A DNA stretch of 57,657 nt from Flavobacterium sp. (GTDB lineage: Bacteria; Bacteroidota; Bacteroidia; Flavobacteriales; Flavobacteriaceae): positions 1 to 57,657 of the forward strand of contig NZ_JAQSDH010000010.1 of the NCBI RefSeq assembly GCF_029945805.1, written 5' to 3'. The notes under the pieces were generated by a model. That model worked only from the letters and a program-made list of their open reading frames with translations. It had not been told where the DNA came from and searched no databases. Positions 8,770 through 17,502 of the stretch are shown in pieces. Both the position numbers and the translations under genes were made by a program. Position 1 is the first letter of the stretch. Each line of letters opens with the position of its first letter.

Positions 8770-9963
8770 ATGAACATACACGAATATCAAGGAAAAGAAA
8801 TTTTAGCAAGTTATGGCGTTCGCGTTCAGCGTGGTGTTGTTGCTAATAGTCCTGTAGAAGCTGTTGCTGCTGCAAAACAATTAACTGCTGAAACCGGAAC
8901 GGGATGGTATGTTATCAAAGCCCAAATTCACGCTGGTGGAAGAGGAAAAGGTGGTGGAGTAAAATTGGCTAAAAATTTACAGCAGGTAGAAGAACTATCA
9001 GAACAAATTATTGGGATGATGTTAAAGACGCCACAAACATCGGCAGAAGGAAAAAGAGTTCATAAGATTCTAGTTGCTGAAGATGTGTATTATCCTGGAG
9101 AAAGTGAAACGTCTGAATTTTATGTGTCGGTCCTTTTAAATAGAGCAACTGCAAGAAATATGATTATGTATTCTACTGAAGGTGGAATGGATATTGAAGA
9201 AGTTGCTGAGCATACTCCGCATTTAATTTTTACTGAAGAAATTGATCCAGCAGTTGGATTACAAGGATTCCAAGCGAGAAGAATTGCTTTCAACTTAGGA
9301 CTTTCTGGAAATGCTTTCAAAGAAATGGTGAAGTTTGTAGATTCTTTATACAACGCGTACATTGGTTGTGATGCTTCCATGTTTGAAATTAATCCGGTTT
9401 TGAAAACATCTGACAACAAAATTATGGCAGTGGATGCCAAAGTAAATATTGACGATAACGCTTTATACCGCCAGCCAAAATATGCTGACATGCGTGACAT
9501 TCGCGAGGAAAATCCAATTGAAGTTGAAGCTAAAGAAGTGGGTTTAAACTATGTTGACCTTGACGGAACTGTTGGTTGTATGGTTAACGGTGCTGGATTA
9601 GCAATGGCAACAATGGATTTAATTAAGTATGCAGGTTTTGAACCAGCAAACTTCCTTGATGTTGGTGGAACTGCTGATGCAAAACGTGTTGAAACTGCAT
9701 TCAGAATTATTTTGAAAGATCCAAACGTAAAAGCAATCCTAATCAATATTTTTGGAGGAATTGTTCGTTGTGACCGAGTGGCGCAAGGTGTTGTTGATGC
9801 CTATAAAAATATGGGTGATGCTATAAAAGTGCCAATCATTGTGCGTCTTCAAGGTACAAATGCTGAGATTGCAAAAGAGTTAATTGATAATTCGGGAATG
9901 CCAATTTTATCGGCAGTTCAGTTTCAAGAAGCAGCGGATCAAGTGAAAGCGGCTTTGTCATAA
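8770..9963 (+). CDS. sucC: Succinyl-CoA synthetase (ADP-forming) beta subunit
   Basis: Beta subunit of the TCA-cycle enzyme that converts succinyl-CoA to succinate with nucleotide triphosphate formation. It starts with the universal MNIHEYQGKEIL. An ATP-grasp domain follows (KAQIHAGGRGKGGGVKLAKN), and the C-terminal ligase-CoA domain carries NIFGGIVRCDRVAQGVV. The 397-residue length is normal. The alpha subunit (sucD) is not adjacent, so the two subunit genes are separate here. It has its own promoter and terminator. Confidence 0.98.
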   Translation: MNIHEYQGKEILASYGVRVQRGVVANSPVEAVAAAKQLTAETGTGWYVIKAQIHAGGRGKGGGVKLAKNLQQVEELSEQIIGMMLKTPQTSAEGKRVHKILVAEDVYYPGESETSEFYVSVLLNRATARNMIMYSTEGGMDIEEVAEHTPHLIFTEEIDPAVGLQGFQARRIAFNLGLSGNAFKEMVKFVDSLYNAYIGCDASMFEINPVLKTSDNKIMAVDAKVNIDDNALYRQPKYADMRDIREENPIEVEAKEVGLNYVDLDGTVGCMVNGAGLAMATMDLIKYAGFEPANFLDVGGTADAKRVETAFRIILKDPNVKAILINIFGGIVRCDRVAQGVVDAYKNMGDAIKVPIIVRLQGTNAEIAKELIDNSGMPILSAVQFQEAADQVKAALS

Positions 9964-9987
9964 AAATTTAATTTTTTTATTGAATAT

Positions 9988-10017
9988 AAATCCTGAGTGA
10001 AAGCTCGGGATTTTTTA
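9988..10017 (+). terminator. Terminator of sucC
   Basis: Inverted repeat AAATCCTGAG / GCTCGGGATTT with a short loop, followed by T-rich sequence, 25 bases after the sucC stop. Confidence 0.75.
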
Positions 10018-10049
10018 TTATTTTTCGCCACTATTTCTAGTACTACTAA

Positions 10050-11405
10050 ATGGATCCATCTACTTTTTCTTCAAAAAGAATTGACATACTTATTGTTCTG
10101 ATTTCACTAATAATGATGGCTATTGTGCTCAATCTACCATTTAAAGCCAAAGCATTTGGAGATGATTTTTCTTTTCATGCTCAATCAAAAGCGTTGGCTG
10201 CGTATATAAAAGGGGATGGAGGCTATGAAAAAGTAACACTCACTAAAGCCGTTGGACCAGTACTATTTTATACACCTGCCTATCTTTTAGCACCATCAGA
10301 TCCAACAGATGATCAACTTTGGGTAAATGCAATTATAGCCACATTTATTATCTCTACGATAAGTTTATTGTTGGTTTTTAGGATTGGTTCTAATTTTTTT
10401 TCCAAAGAAGTTGGACTTTTAGCCGTAGTGTTATTTTTTTTATTTCCGATACATTTTTATTATTGTTTCGGGATTTCAGCCGAAATTCCAGCTTTTTTTT
10501 CTTTAACATTAGCGCTTTATGGATGGTCAATTGTATTCCTGAATCCCAATAAAATAAATGGTTGGATTATACTGGTTTTAGGTTTGTGGTTTCTTATTCT
10601 GAACAGACCAAATGCAATGCTTATACTTGGTTTAGGACTACTGATCTTAATATATGCTTTCTTTAGGAGAAAAGAGTTTTTTAAAATATATGGAAAAAAT
10701 TTAGCATTGACTTTTTGCTCTGTTGGATTGTTGAGTTTTGGTGTTTTGCAAATTGCTAAAGCGGTCACTGGAACCAAGTCAAATGAAAGTCAAGAAGGAT
10801 TGTTTTATTATGTTGCACATCAAGGAAGGTTTCAGTTTAGAGAAGAACCTACCGATTTTCGTTTTTGGGAAAATGATATCCGACCAGATAGTAAAGATTA
10901 TCAAAATTGGGGAAAAAGTGGCGAAGAGTTAGGTATAATAATGGAAAAACAACACCGAACTTATAATGATGTTTATCGTGAATTTTTGATTACTGATGCA
11001 TTCGAGCATCCATTTTTATTCACAAGGCAGTTTATTGTAAAATGCTTTTTTGGGCATGCTTACTTCATCAATAGTGTTAAACCAAGTGATTTTCATCTTG
11101 GACCAATACATGGCGCAATAGCTTATTGGTTTGTTATTTTGATTATTAATTCAATTAATGTTTTACTTATTCTCGGAGCATTTTTATTTTTATTCAAAGA
11201 AAAAAACCTGATTAATTATTGGCTGTTTTGGGGAATAATTCTTTCGCTATTAATTTTCCACGGATTAATTTATATGGAACCACGATACATGTTTCCATCA
11301 CGAGTTGGATTATACTTAATGAGTGCGGCCGGATTGTATCATATAAAATGGATTCAGCGTAAAGTGAATTTTATTGCAAAATTTGTTTTCCCTGCTAAAA
11401 CATGA
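10050..11405 (+). CDS. GT39/ArnT-like membrane glycosyltransferase (probable)
   Basis: A 451-residue protein with about ten hydrophobic segments. The first loop after helix one carries an acidic pair (FGDDFSFHAQS), the position of catalytic acids in polyprenyl-phosphate-dependent GT-C enzymes of the PMT/ArnT group. GPVLFYTPAYLL and LNRPNAMLILGLG are typical of this fold. A hydrophilic segment (about 235-305) lies before the last helices. The acceptor is unknown; family assignment is from topology and the DD motif. It is alone on the plus strand between sucC and gltA. Confidence 0.7.
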   Translation: MDPSTFSSKRIDILIVLISLIMMAIVLNLPFKAKAFGDDFSFHAQSKALAAYIKGDGGYEKVTLTKAVGPVLFYTPAYLLAPSDPTDDQLWVNAIIATFIISTISLLLVFRIGSNFFSKEVGLLAVVLFFLFPIHFYYCFGISAEIPAFFSLTLALYGWSIVFLNPNKINGWIILVLGLWFLILNRPNAMLILGLGLLILIYAFFRRKEFFKIYGKNLALTFCSVGLLSFGVLQIAKAVTGTKSNESQEGLFYYVAHQGRFQFREEPTDFRFWENDIRPDSKDYQNWGKSGEELGIIMEKQHRTYNDVYREFLITDAFEHPFLFTRQFIVKCFFGHAYFINSVKPSDFHLGPIHGAIAYWFVILIINSINVLLILGAFLFLFKEKNLINYWLFWGIILSLLIFHGLIYMEPRYMFPSRVGLYLMSAAGLYHIKWIQRKVNFIAKFVFPAKT

Positions 11406-11604
11406 ATTCGGGAGATTTAAAATCTAAACTATTTACTATCTAAATTGTTTTGTTGCTTCGTTTGTATACTTAAACTAAAATTTAAAAGGATAATAACTAA
11501 TAATTTATTTGCATTTTAAAGACGGATGCAGTCTGATTGCATTTTTTATCAAATAATTAACGAAAACCTTGCTATAATTCTTTTTTATTTCATTTTGAAT
11601 TCCC

Positions 11605-11612
11605 TAAATTTG
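11605..11612 (+). promoter_or_regulatory. Possible -7 box of the gltA promoter
   Basis: TAAATTTG matches TAnnTTTG 42 bases upstream of gltA. A GTTAAACAAA element follows at 11620-11629, the same word seen near the crt genes. No clear -33 box is seen. Confidence 0.4.
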
Positions 11613-11654
11613 TTGAATTGTTAAACAAACAGATTTAATTCCTTTATTTATACT

Positions 11655-12938
11655 ATGTCCAAAACAGCAATATTAGAATTTGATGGCACTAAATATGAGT
11701 TTCCTGTAATTATAGGAAGCGAAAATGAAGCAGGCATCGATATTGAAAAATTACGTGCTTTAACAGGTGCAATCACACTTGATCCAGGTTATAAAAACTC
11801 TGGTTCGTGCAAAAGTGAAATCACTTTTTTAGATGGTGAAGAAGGAATTCTTCGGTACAGAGGCTATGCTATTGAAGATTTAGCTGAAAAAGCTGATTTT
11901 CTTGAAGTAGCTTTCTTAGTAATCTTCGGAGAATTACCAACTAAAACTGAGTTAGCTCAGTTTGAAATGGACATCAGAAAACACACTTTGGTAAACGAAG
12001 AAATGAAAAGCATCATAGATGGTTTTCCAAAAACGGCACATCCAATGGGCGTTTTAGCTTCGCTTACAAGTGCATTAACAGCTTTCAATCCAAAAGTTGT
12101 AAATGTTGAAAATGAAAAGGAAATGTATGATGCAGTTTGTAAAACAATGGCGAAATTCCTCGTTATTGCGACTTGGACGTACAGAAAAATGATGGGTTAT
12201 CCGTTAAATTACTATGACAATACTATTGGATATGTAGATAATTTTATGCAATTGATGTTTAAATTACCTACCGGGCCATACGCAGCAAATCCGATTGTAG
12301 TAGATGCTTTAGATAAATTATTTATACTTCATGCTGACCACGAGCAAAATTGTTCAACCTCTACGGTGCGAATTGTTGGGTCTTCACATGCAGGTTTATT
12401 TGCTTCAATCTCTGCTGGTGTTTCGGCACTTTGGGGACCACTTCACGGTGGAGCAAACCAAGCGGTTTTAGAAATGCTTGAAGCCATTCAAAAAGACGGT
12501 GGCGATGCCGCAAAATATATGGCAAAAGCAAAAGATAAAGATGATCCGTTTCGTTTAATGGGATTCGGTCACAGAGTATATAAAAACTTTGATCCAAGAG
12601 CAAGAATCATTAAGAAAGCTGCTGATGAGGTTTTAAAAACATTAGGCGTTGATGATCCAATTTTAAACATTGCGAAACAATTAGAAGCAGCAGCATTAGT
12701 TGACGAGTATTTCGTATCCAGAAAATTATATCCAAATGTTGATTTCTATTCGGGTATTATATATCGTGCCTTAGGTATTCCAACAGATATGTTTACCGTT
12801 ATGTTCGCAATTGGACGTCTTCCGGGTTGGATTGCACAATGGAAAGAAATGCGCATCAACAAAGAACCAATAGGAAGACCAAGACAAATCTATACGGGTC
12901 ATCCTTTAAGAGACTTTAAAGAAGTAGACAAAAGATAG
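11655..12938 (+). CDS. gltA: Citrate synthase
   Basis: Condenses acetyl-CoA and oxaloacetate to citrate. Type II citrate synthase of 427 residues. Catalytic regions present: HADHEQNCSTSTVR, the GPLHGGANQAV loop with the active-site His, GFGHRVYKNFDPRA with the second His, and the C-terminal PIGRPRQIYTG. It is monocistronic, with an AT-rich leader upstream and a strong terminator downstream. Confidence 0.98.
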   Translation: MSKTAILEFDGTKYEFPVIIGSENEAGIDIEKLRALTGAITLDPGYKNSGSCKSEITFLDGEEGILRYRGYAIEDLAEKADFLEVAFLVIFGELPTKTELAQFEMDIRKHTLVNEEMKSIIDGFPKTAHPMGVLASLTSALTAFNPKVVNVENEKEMYDAVCKTMAKFLVIATWTYRKMMGYPLNYYDNTIGYVDNFMQLMFKLPTGPYAANPIVVDALDKLFILHADHEQNCSTSTVRIVGSSHAGLFASISAGVSALWGPLHGGANQAVLEMLEAIQKDGGDAAKYMAKAKDKDDPFRLMGFGHRVYKNFDPRARIIKKAADEVLKTLGVDDPILNIAKQLEAAALVDEYFVSRKLYPNVDFYSGIIYRALGIPTDMFTVMFAIGRLPGWIAQWKEMRINKEPIGRPRQIYTGHPLRDFKEVDKR

Positions 12939-12956
12939 CTACTGATTCAAATAATG

Positions 12957-12987
12957 AAGCTCCTTGTGAAAACAAGGGGCTTTTTTT
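12957..12987 (+). terminator. Terminator of gltA
   Basis: Stem AAGCTCCTTGT / ACAAGGGGCTT with a GAAA loop and a run of seven T. Confidence 0.88.
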
Positions 12988-13142
12988 ATTAGTTCCATTT
13001 TATTTTTATAGTAACTGACATCTAAACAGTATCAAAATAGAATGCTAATTATAAAATGTAAGATAATATCTTTTAGTATTTAATAAAATATGTAGTTTAT
13101 CGATTATAAAGGTATTTTGTGGATTTATTTTTAAAAACAGTC

Positions 13143-13150
13143 TATATTTG
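13143..13150 (+). promoter_or_regulatory. Possible -7 box for the repeat-protein operon
   Basis: TATATTTG matches TAnnTTTG 78 bases upstream of the next gene. A TTTG lies 23 bases further up (13116-13119), slightly far for a -33 box. The 290-bp gap between gltA and this operon otherwise holds only the gltA terminator. Confidence 0.4.
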
Positions 13151-13228
13151 ATTTGTCAAGATAGCAGAACTTAAATCAAAAAATTAGTTAAGATTTTAAT
13201 TTATTTTTTAATTTTTAAATGTATTGTT

Positions 13229-15427
13229 ATGAAAATGAAAACTACCTACTTTTTTACAATTTTAACTCTTCTTGGAGTTGTTTGTTCTTCAAAAGCGCAA
13301 TCTCTAAATACGTTCTCCGGCGAAAATGCTGGAGCTAATAATACGGGAAATTTTAATACCGGATTTGGAATAAATTCACTTAAAAACAATACAAGTCATA
13401 GTAACAATGCGTTTGGCTTTGGGACATTGATTGCTGCTTCAGGAGGATTTAACTGTGCTTTTGGTAATGAAGCATTATCTTTAACTACAACTGGAAATTT
13501 AAACGCAGCATTCGGTACCAGAAGCTTATTGAATAATACTACAGGTTCAAAAAATATTGCAATTGGACACAGAACAATGGAAGCAAATAGTAGTGGAAGT
13601 AATAATACCTCTGTTGGTTATGCATCCTTAACTACGAATAATGGTAACAGTAATGTAGCAGTTGGATTTACAACACCTAGAAACTTAATAAGTGGAGATA
13701 GTAATGTTTTCTTAGGTTCAGAAACAGCAATTAATTTGTTTAATGGTAGTTACAATGTTATGTTAGGAAATAGAATAACGTTAAATAGAGCTCCATCAAC
13801 ACCTCTATTAGCGGGATCAGATACCAATAAATCAGTTATAATTTCTGATGGTGCTGGAGTACAAAGAATTTTTATTAATAAAAATGGTAATACCGGAATC
13901 GGTTTGGGGAATAATGTTATTCCCGTAAACAAATTGGACATAAAAGGTGGAGTTGCTATAGGAAAAAATTTCACGCCAAATGGAATTGCCCCAATTGCAT
14001 CTGCTCCAATAAATGGCTTAGCGGTAGAAGGTAGACTAGGAATCGGGACATTAGCTCCAAATAATAAAGTAGAAATCACTCAAGGAACCAACGGAAATTC
14101 GGGACTACGGTTTACCAACTTAACCAGTAGTTTTGTGCCAACATCAGTGCAATCTTCGAATCATTTTTTAAGCGTGAATGCTACAGGAGATGTTGTTTTA
14201 CAAAAAATGTCAAATGTTGTGCAAAGCAATATTCTTTCATCAGCGGGTAATTTAATGACCAGTAATGTAAACGGTATTAGTTCATCTACCAAAATTGTTA
14301 ATTCTATAGCTAATTCTATTAACGAGAGTAATCAATTGATTACAACGGTAAACGGAGTTTCTAGTGCTCCCGTAAATTTACCTGTTCCGAATATGGAAGA
14401 AATTGACGGTAGTGTAACAAATGAACTTCAAACAATATCTCAATCTGAAAACACAATTACACTTTCTAATGGCGGAGGTTCTTTTATTTTACCAACATTC
14501 ACACAAGTACCTCAAGTGATTTCTCAATCGGGAAATACCATTTCACTTTCTAACGGTGGCGGATCATTTACATTTCCAACATTTACAGATACTGATGCGC
14601 AATCATTGGCACTAGCAGGTAATACCTTATCAATATCTAATGGGAACAGCGTAACGCTTCCCACTTATGTAGATGTACCGCAAACCATTTCACAGTCTGG
14701 AAATACTATTTCACTTTCTAATGGTGGAGGTTCTTTTATTTTACCAACATTCACACAAGTACCTCAAGTGATTTCTCAATCGGGAAATACCATTTCACTT
14801 TCAAACGGTGGCGGATCATTTACAATGCCAACAACGAGTGTTGTAGCAGGAACAAATGTTGCTGTTACCGGAAACGGGTCAGCGGCAACGCCTTTCTTAA
14901 TCAACGCTACTGATAAAAGTATTTTTGCAGATAACGGAACCATAGATCAGGCAACAACTATAAGTGGCAATCGAGTTGTAAATATGAATAACAGAAACAT
15001 TTGGTTTAATAGCGCAAGCACCGATGCAAATGGTAAAATCTATATCGGTTCAACCGCTACTTATCCAACAACAACTGGAAACTACAAGCTCTTTGTTGAA
15101 GGCGGAATTTTGACCGAAAAAGTAAAAGTGGCATTAAGAAGCACGGCAAATTGGGCAGATTACGTTTTCGAAAAAGATTACAATCTAATGCCGTTAAATG
15201 AAGTTGAGAACTATATTACGGCTAACAAACACTTACCTGGAATTGATTCTGCAGCAGAGTTGGCTACTAACGGACTTGACATTGCAGAAATGCAAGCAAA
15301 GCACATGGCTAAAATTGAAGAGTTAACCCTTTACATTATCGAGCAAAATAAAGCTATCGAACGAAATACTAAAGCTATTGAAGAATTACAAAAACAAGTT
15401 CAAGTACTAACTGCTAATCAGGATTGA
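13229..15427 (+). CDS. Secreted repeat protein with YadA-like head repeats and a coiled-coil C-terminus
   Basis: A 732-residue exported protein (signal peptide ending SSKAQS). Residues about 25-170 are short repeats of the NNAFGFGTL / NTSVGYASL kind, as in trimeric YadA-like adhesin heads. Residues about 390-560 are tandem units of ISQSGNTISLSNGGGSF. The C-terminus has LMPLNEVENYITANKHLPGI and a predicted coiled coil (MAKIEELTLYIIEQNKAIE), as in Bacteroidetes phage-tail-fibre-like exported proteins. A trimeric surface fibre is the likely form. The next gene starts 1 base after its stop, so the two form an operon. Precise function unknown. Confidence 0.75.
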   Translation: MKMKTTYFFTILTLLGVVCSSKAQSLNTFSGENAGANNTGNFNTGFGINSLKNNTSHSNNAFGFGTLIAASGGFNCAFGNEALSLTTTGNLNAAFGTRSLLNNTTGSKNIAIGHRTMEANSSGSNNTSVGYASLTTNNGNSNVAVGFTTPRNLISGDSNVFLGSETAINLFNGSYNVMLGNRITLNRAPSTPLLAGSDTNKSVIISDGAGVQRIFINKNGNTGIGLGNNVIPVNKLDIKGGVAIGKNFTPNGIAPIASAPINGLAVEGRLGIGTLAPNNKVEITQGTNGNSGLRFTNLTSSFVPTSVQSSNHFLSVNATGDVVLQKMSNVVQSNILSSAGNLMTSNVNGISSSTKIVNSIANSINESNQLITTVNGVSSAPVNLPVPNMEEIDGSVTNELQTISQSENTITLSNGGGSFILPTFTQVPQVISQSGNTISLSNGGGSFTFPTFTDTDAQSLALAGNTLSISNGNSVTLPTYVDVPQTISQSGNTISLSNGGGSFILPTFTQVPQVISQSGNTISLSNGGGSFTMPTTSVVAGTNVAVTGNGSAATPFLINATDKSIFADNGTIDQATTISGNRVVNMNNRNIWFNSASTDANGKIYIGSTATYPTTTGNYKLFVEGGILTEKVKVALRSTANWADYVFEKDYNLMPLNEVENYITANKHLPGIDSAAELATNGLDIAEMQAKHMAKIEELTLYIIEQNKAIERNTKAIEELQKQVQVLTANQD
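14461..14824 (+). repeat. Direct repeat pair inside the repeat-protein gene
   Basis: The 112 bases at 14461-14572 recur at 14713-14824 with very few changes, a period of 252 bases (84 codons). Near-identity at DNA level points to a recent in-frame duplication. Confidence 0.85.
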
Positions 15428-15428
15428 T

Positions 15429-17399
15429 ATGAAAACCATAGTAAAAACACTATTAGTTTGTGCTATTTGTTTCAATTCAAGTATCATTTCAGCACAAGTT
15501 AACGACTATTTGAATTCTGAAAAAGCCAGAATCTCAGAGGCAAACAGTATAGAGTTGGAAATAAATGATTTTGTAAAAGATAATTTTAACAATTATATTT
15601 TATCTCAAGAAATCACCGATGATTTAATTCAACACCTAAGAAGTGAAGAAGAATTTACGGATGCCGAACTGAAAATAGCTATTGAAAATGCAAAAGTAGT
15701 TGAATTAAGAAAATTGTTTTTCATTCAAAATCCGGATAAAAAAGACAGTTTTTTTGCTAAACCACTTCCAGTCGAAATACAACAAGATTGTATTAATGGT
15801 GACTTTGAAGACGGAACTGCTGGCTACACTTTTTGGTCAGATGCACATCCACAACCGGCTACGGGAGATGCCTTCTTTTTATCGTGTGCAACACCAACTG
15901 AACTATCTGCTACAAATATGGTTACGCCTGCAGTCAATAATATGAATGCAACGGTTACATTGATTGACAGTACAAGTCCAGGTTATCAGCAGTATGATCC
16001 AACACTTGCAGGATTGGGTGTAAACATTCCAACCTTGTTTACTAGTGGTGGCGGTAATAAGTGTATCAAGTTGAACAACGAACAAGGAATGGGTTCTTCG
16101 GATCAAACTACGGTTTCACGCTATTTCCCGAATATAAATCAGTCTACTATCGATTTTAATTTTTCATTGATAATGGATAATAAACCGGCACACGGGCAAC
16201 CAATACAACCCTTTTTCCGAATTAGAGTTAAAGATCAATTCAATAATATTGTAGACGAAGTTTGTATCATCGCCAATCCTGATAATTGTTTGTTTAATGT
16301 AATCTATGTGAGTAGCAATCGGAGAGTACTTTACACCGACTGGATTTGTGCCCGATTGAATGTGGGCGAAATCCTAAACCAACCTGGAACAATTGAGTTT
16401 ACAGTTAGCGATTGTCAACCCTCAGCGCATTTTGGAACGGTTTACATTGATAATATCTGCGGAACGGTTTGCGCTAGTCCAAAATTAGGTGCTTTGAATA
16501 CTAATCCGACCAATATTAATTGTCCCGATTTAACAGCAAGTACGCCTATTCAAGTTTGCGGAACCTATCAACCACCAGCAAATGCTACACTCAATTCGAT
16601 TACATTAAATATAACCCAAAACGGAACTGTTGTCGGTACTATGAATGCACCAACACTACTTTCGTCAAGCACATTTTGCTTTACTGTTGCTCCAAGTTTG
16701 TTTGGAGCTGATCCTTCAGGAAATTTTGAGTTTCTAATCAATGCCAATTTCAATGTCGTCTGTCCTGCTGGTACTTTTATCTATACCATTTCGGATAATT
16801 CTGCCAATGTGGGACCCGATGTGAGTTTTAACGATTGTTGTCAACCAATATTAACACTGACTTCTCCTGCAGACGATGTCACCAATTTAGCCGCGGTAAC
16901 GGTAAAATTAAAAGAAAGATCGAATTGGATCAAGGCAACAAATATTGTAGCGGTTGGAGATAATGTTTTACTTAACGGCGTTGTTTATCATGCGGAAAAC
17001 TTTGTTGAATTAAACCCCGGATTTGAAGCACTTCTTGGAGCTCAATTTGTAGCGTATCCTGAAGGGTGTTCGGCAAGTTATAGTTTCAGAAACGATACTC
17101 CATCCACAGCAGTTATAGAACCAACGAAGATGGAAGAAACGGTCAAGCTGATTCGAATAGTTCGTGATTTTGCTATCGTGCCAAACCCATCCAGCACCAC
17201 TATCGAAATTATAATGAAAGACTCGAAGTTCAGAAAAGTTAGCATTGCAACTATTGATGGTAAGATTGTAGATGAAAGAAATTTGGAAGAGACTTACAAA
17301 ACCCAAATCGATGTTAGCCGCTACGCCAATGGAATATATATCATCAACGTTACGTCCGATGATGGAAGAATATATACAAAGAAATTAATTAAAAATTAA
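15429..17399 (+). CDS. T9SS-sorted surface protein, partner of the repeat protein
   Basis: A 656-residue exported protein (signal peptide ending ISAQ). After a short acidic helical region (to about residue 115) there is a beta-rich lectin/jelly-roll-like region (CINGDFEDGTAGYTFWSD, CIKLNNEQGMGSS, YIDNICGTVC). It ends with a standard type A T9SS sorting domain of about 75 residues (IVPNPSSTTIEIIMKD, SRYANGIYIINV, KKLIKN). The T9SS carries it across the outer membrane. The start codon lies 1 base after the upstream stop, so it is co-expressed with the fibre-like protein. Ligand unknown. Confidence 0.8.
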   Translation: MKTIVKTLLVCAICFNSSIISAQVNDYLNSEKARISEANSIELEINDFVKDNFNNYILSQEITDDLIQHLRSEEEFTDAELKIAIENAKVVELRKLFFIQNPDKKDSFFAKPLPVEIQQDCINGDFEDGTAGYTFWSDAHPQPATGDAFFLSCATPTELSATNMVTPAVNNMNATVTLIDSTSPGYQQYDPTLAGLGVNIPTLFTSGGGNKCIKLNNEQGMGSSDQTTVSRYFPNINQSTIDFNFSLIMDNKPAHGQPIQPFFRIRVKDQFNNIVDEVCIIANPDNCLFNVIYVSSNRRVLYTDWICARLNVGEILNQPGTIEFTVSDCQPSAHFGTVYIDNICGTVCASPKLGALNTNPTNINCPDLTASTPIQVCGTYQPPANATLNSITLNITQNGTVVGTMNAPTLLSSSTFCFTVAPSLFGADPSGNFEFLINANFNVVCPAGTFIYTISDNSANVGPDVSFNDCCQPILTLTSPADDVTNLAAVTVKLKERSNWIKATNIVAVGDNVLLNGVVYHAENFVELNPGFEALLGAQFVAYPEGCSASYSFRNDTPSTAVIEPTKMEETVKLIRIVRDFAIVPNPSSTTIEIIMKDSKFRKVSIATIDGKIVDERNLEETYKTQIDVSRYANGIYIINVTSDDGRIYTKKLIKN

Positions 17400-17422
17400 A
17401 ATAATTTAATAGGTTTATTGGG

Positions 17423-17452
17423 CAAGGCTCTGCGTTTAATCGCAGAGCCTTG
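17423..17452 (+). terminator. Terminator of the two-gene surface operon
   Basis: A perfect 12-bp stem (CAAGGCTCTGCG / CGCAGAGCCTTG) with loop TTTAAT, followed by T-rich sequence. Confidence 0.85.
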
Positions 17453-17502
17453 TATTTATTAGTATGTTTTCTAATACATTTGTAAAATTTCAATTAGTAT
17501 AA

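Noticed and set aside
9120..9500. 126-residue reverse-strand frame in sucC
   Set aside because: Shadow of a strongly coding gene with no recognisable features.
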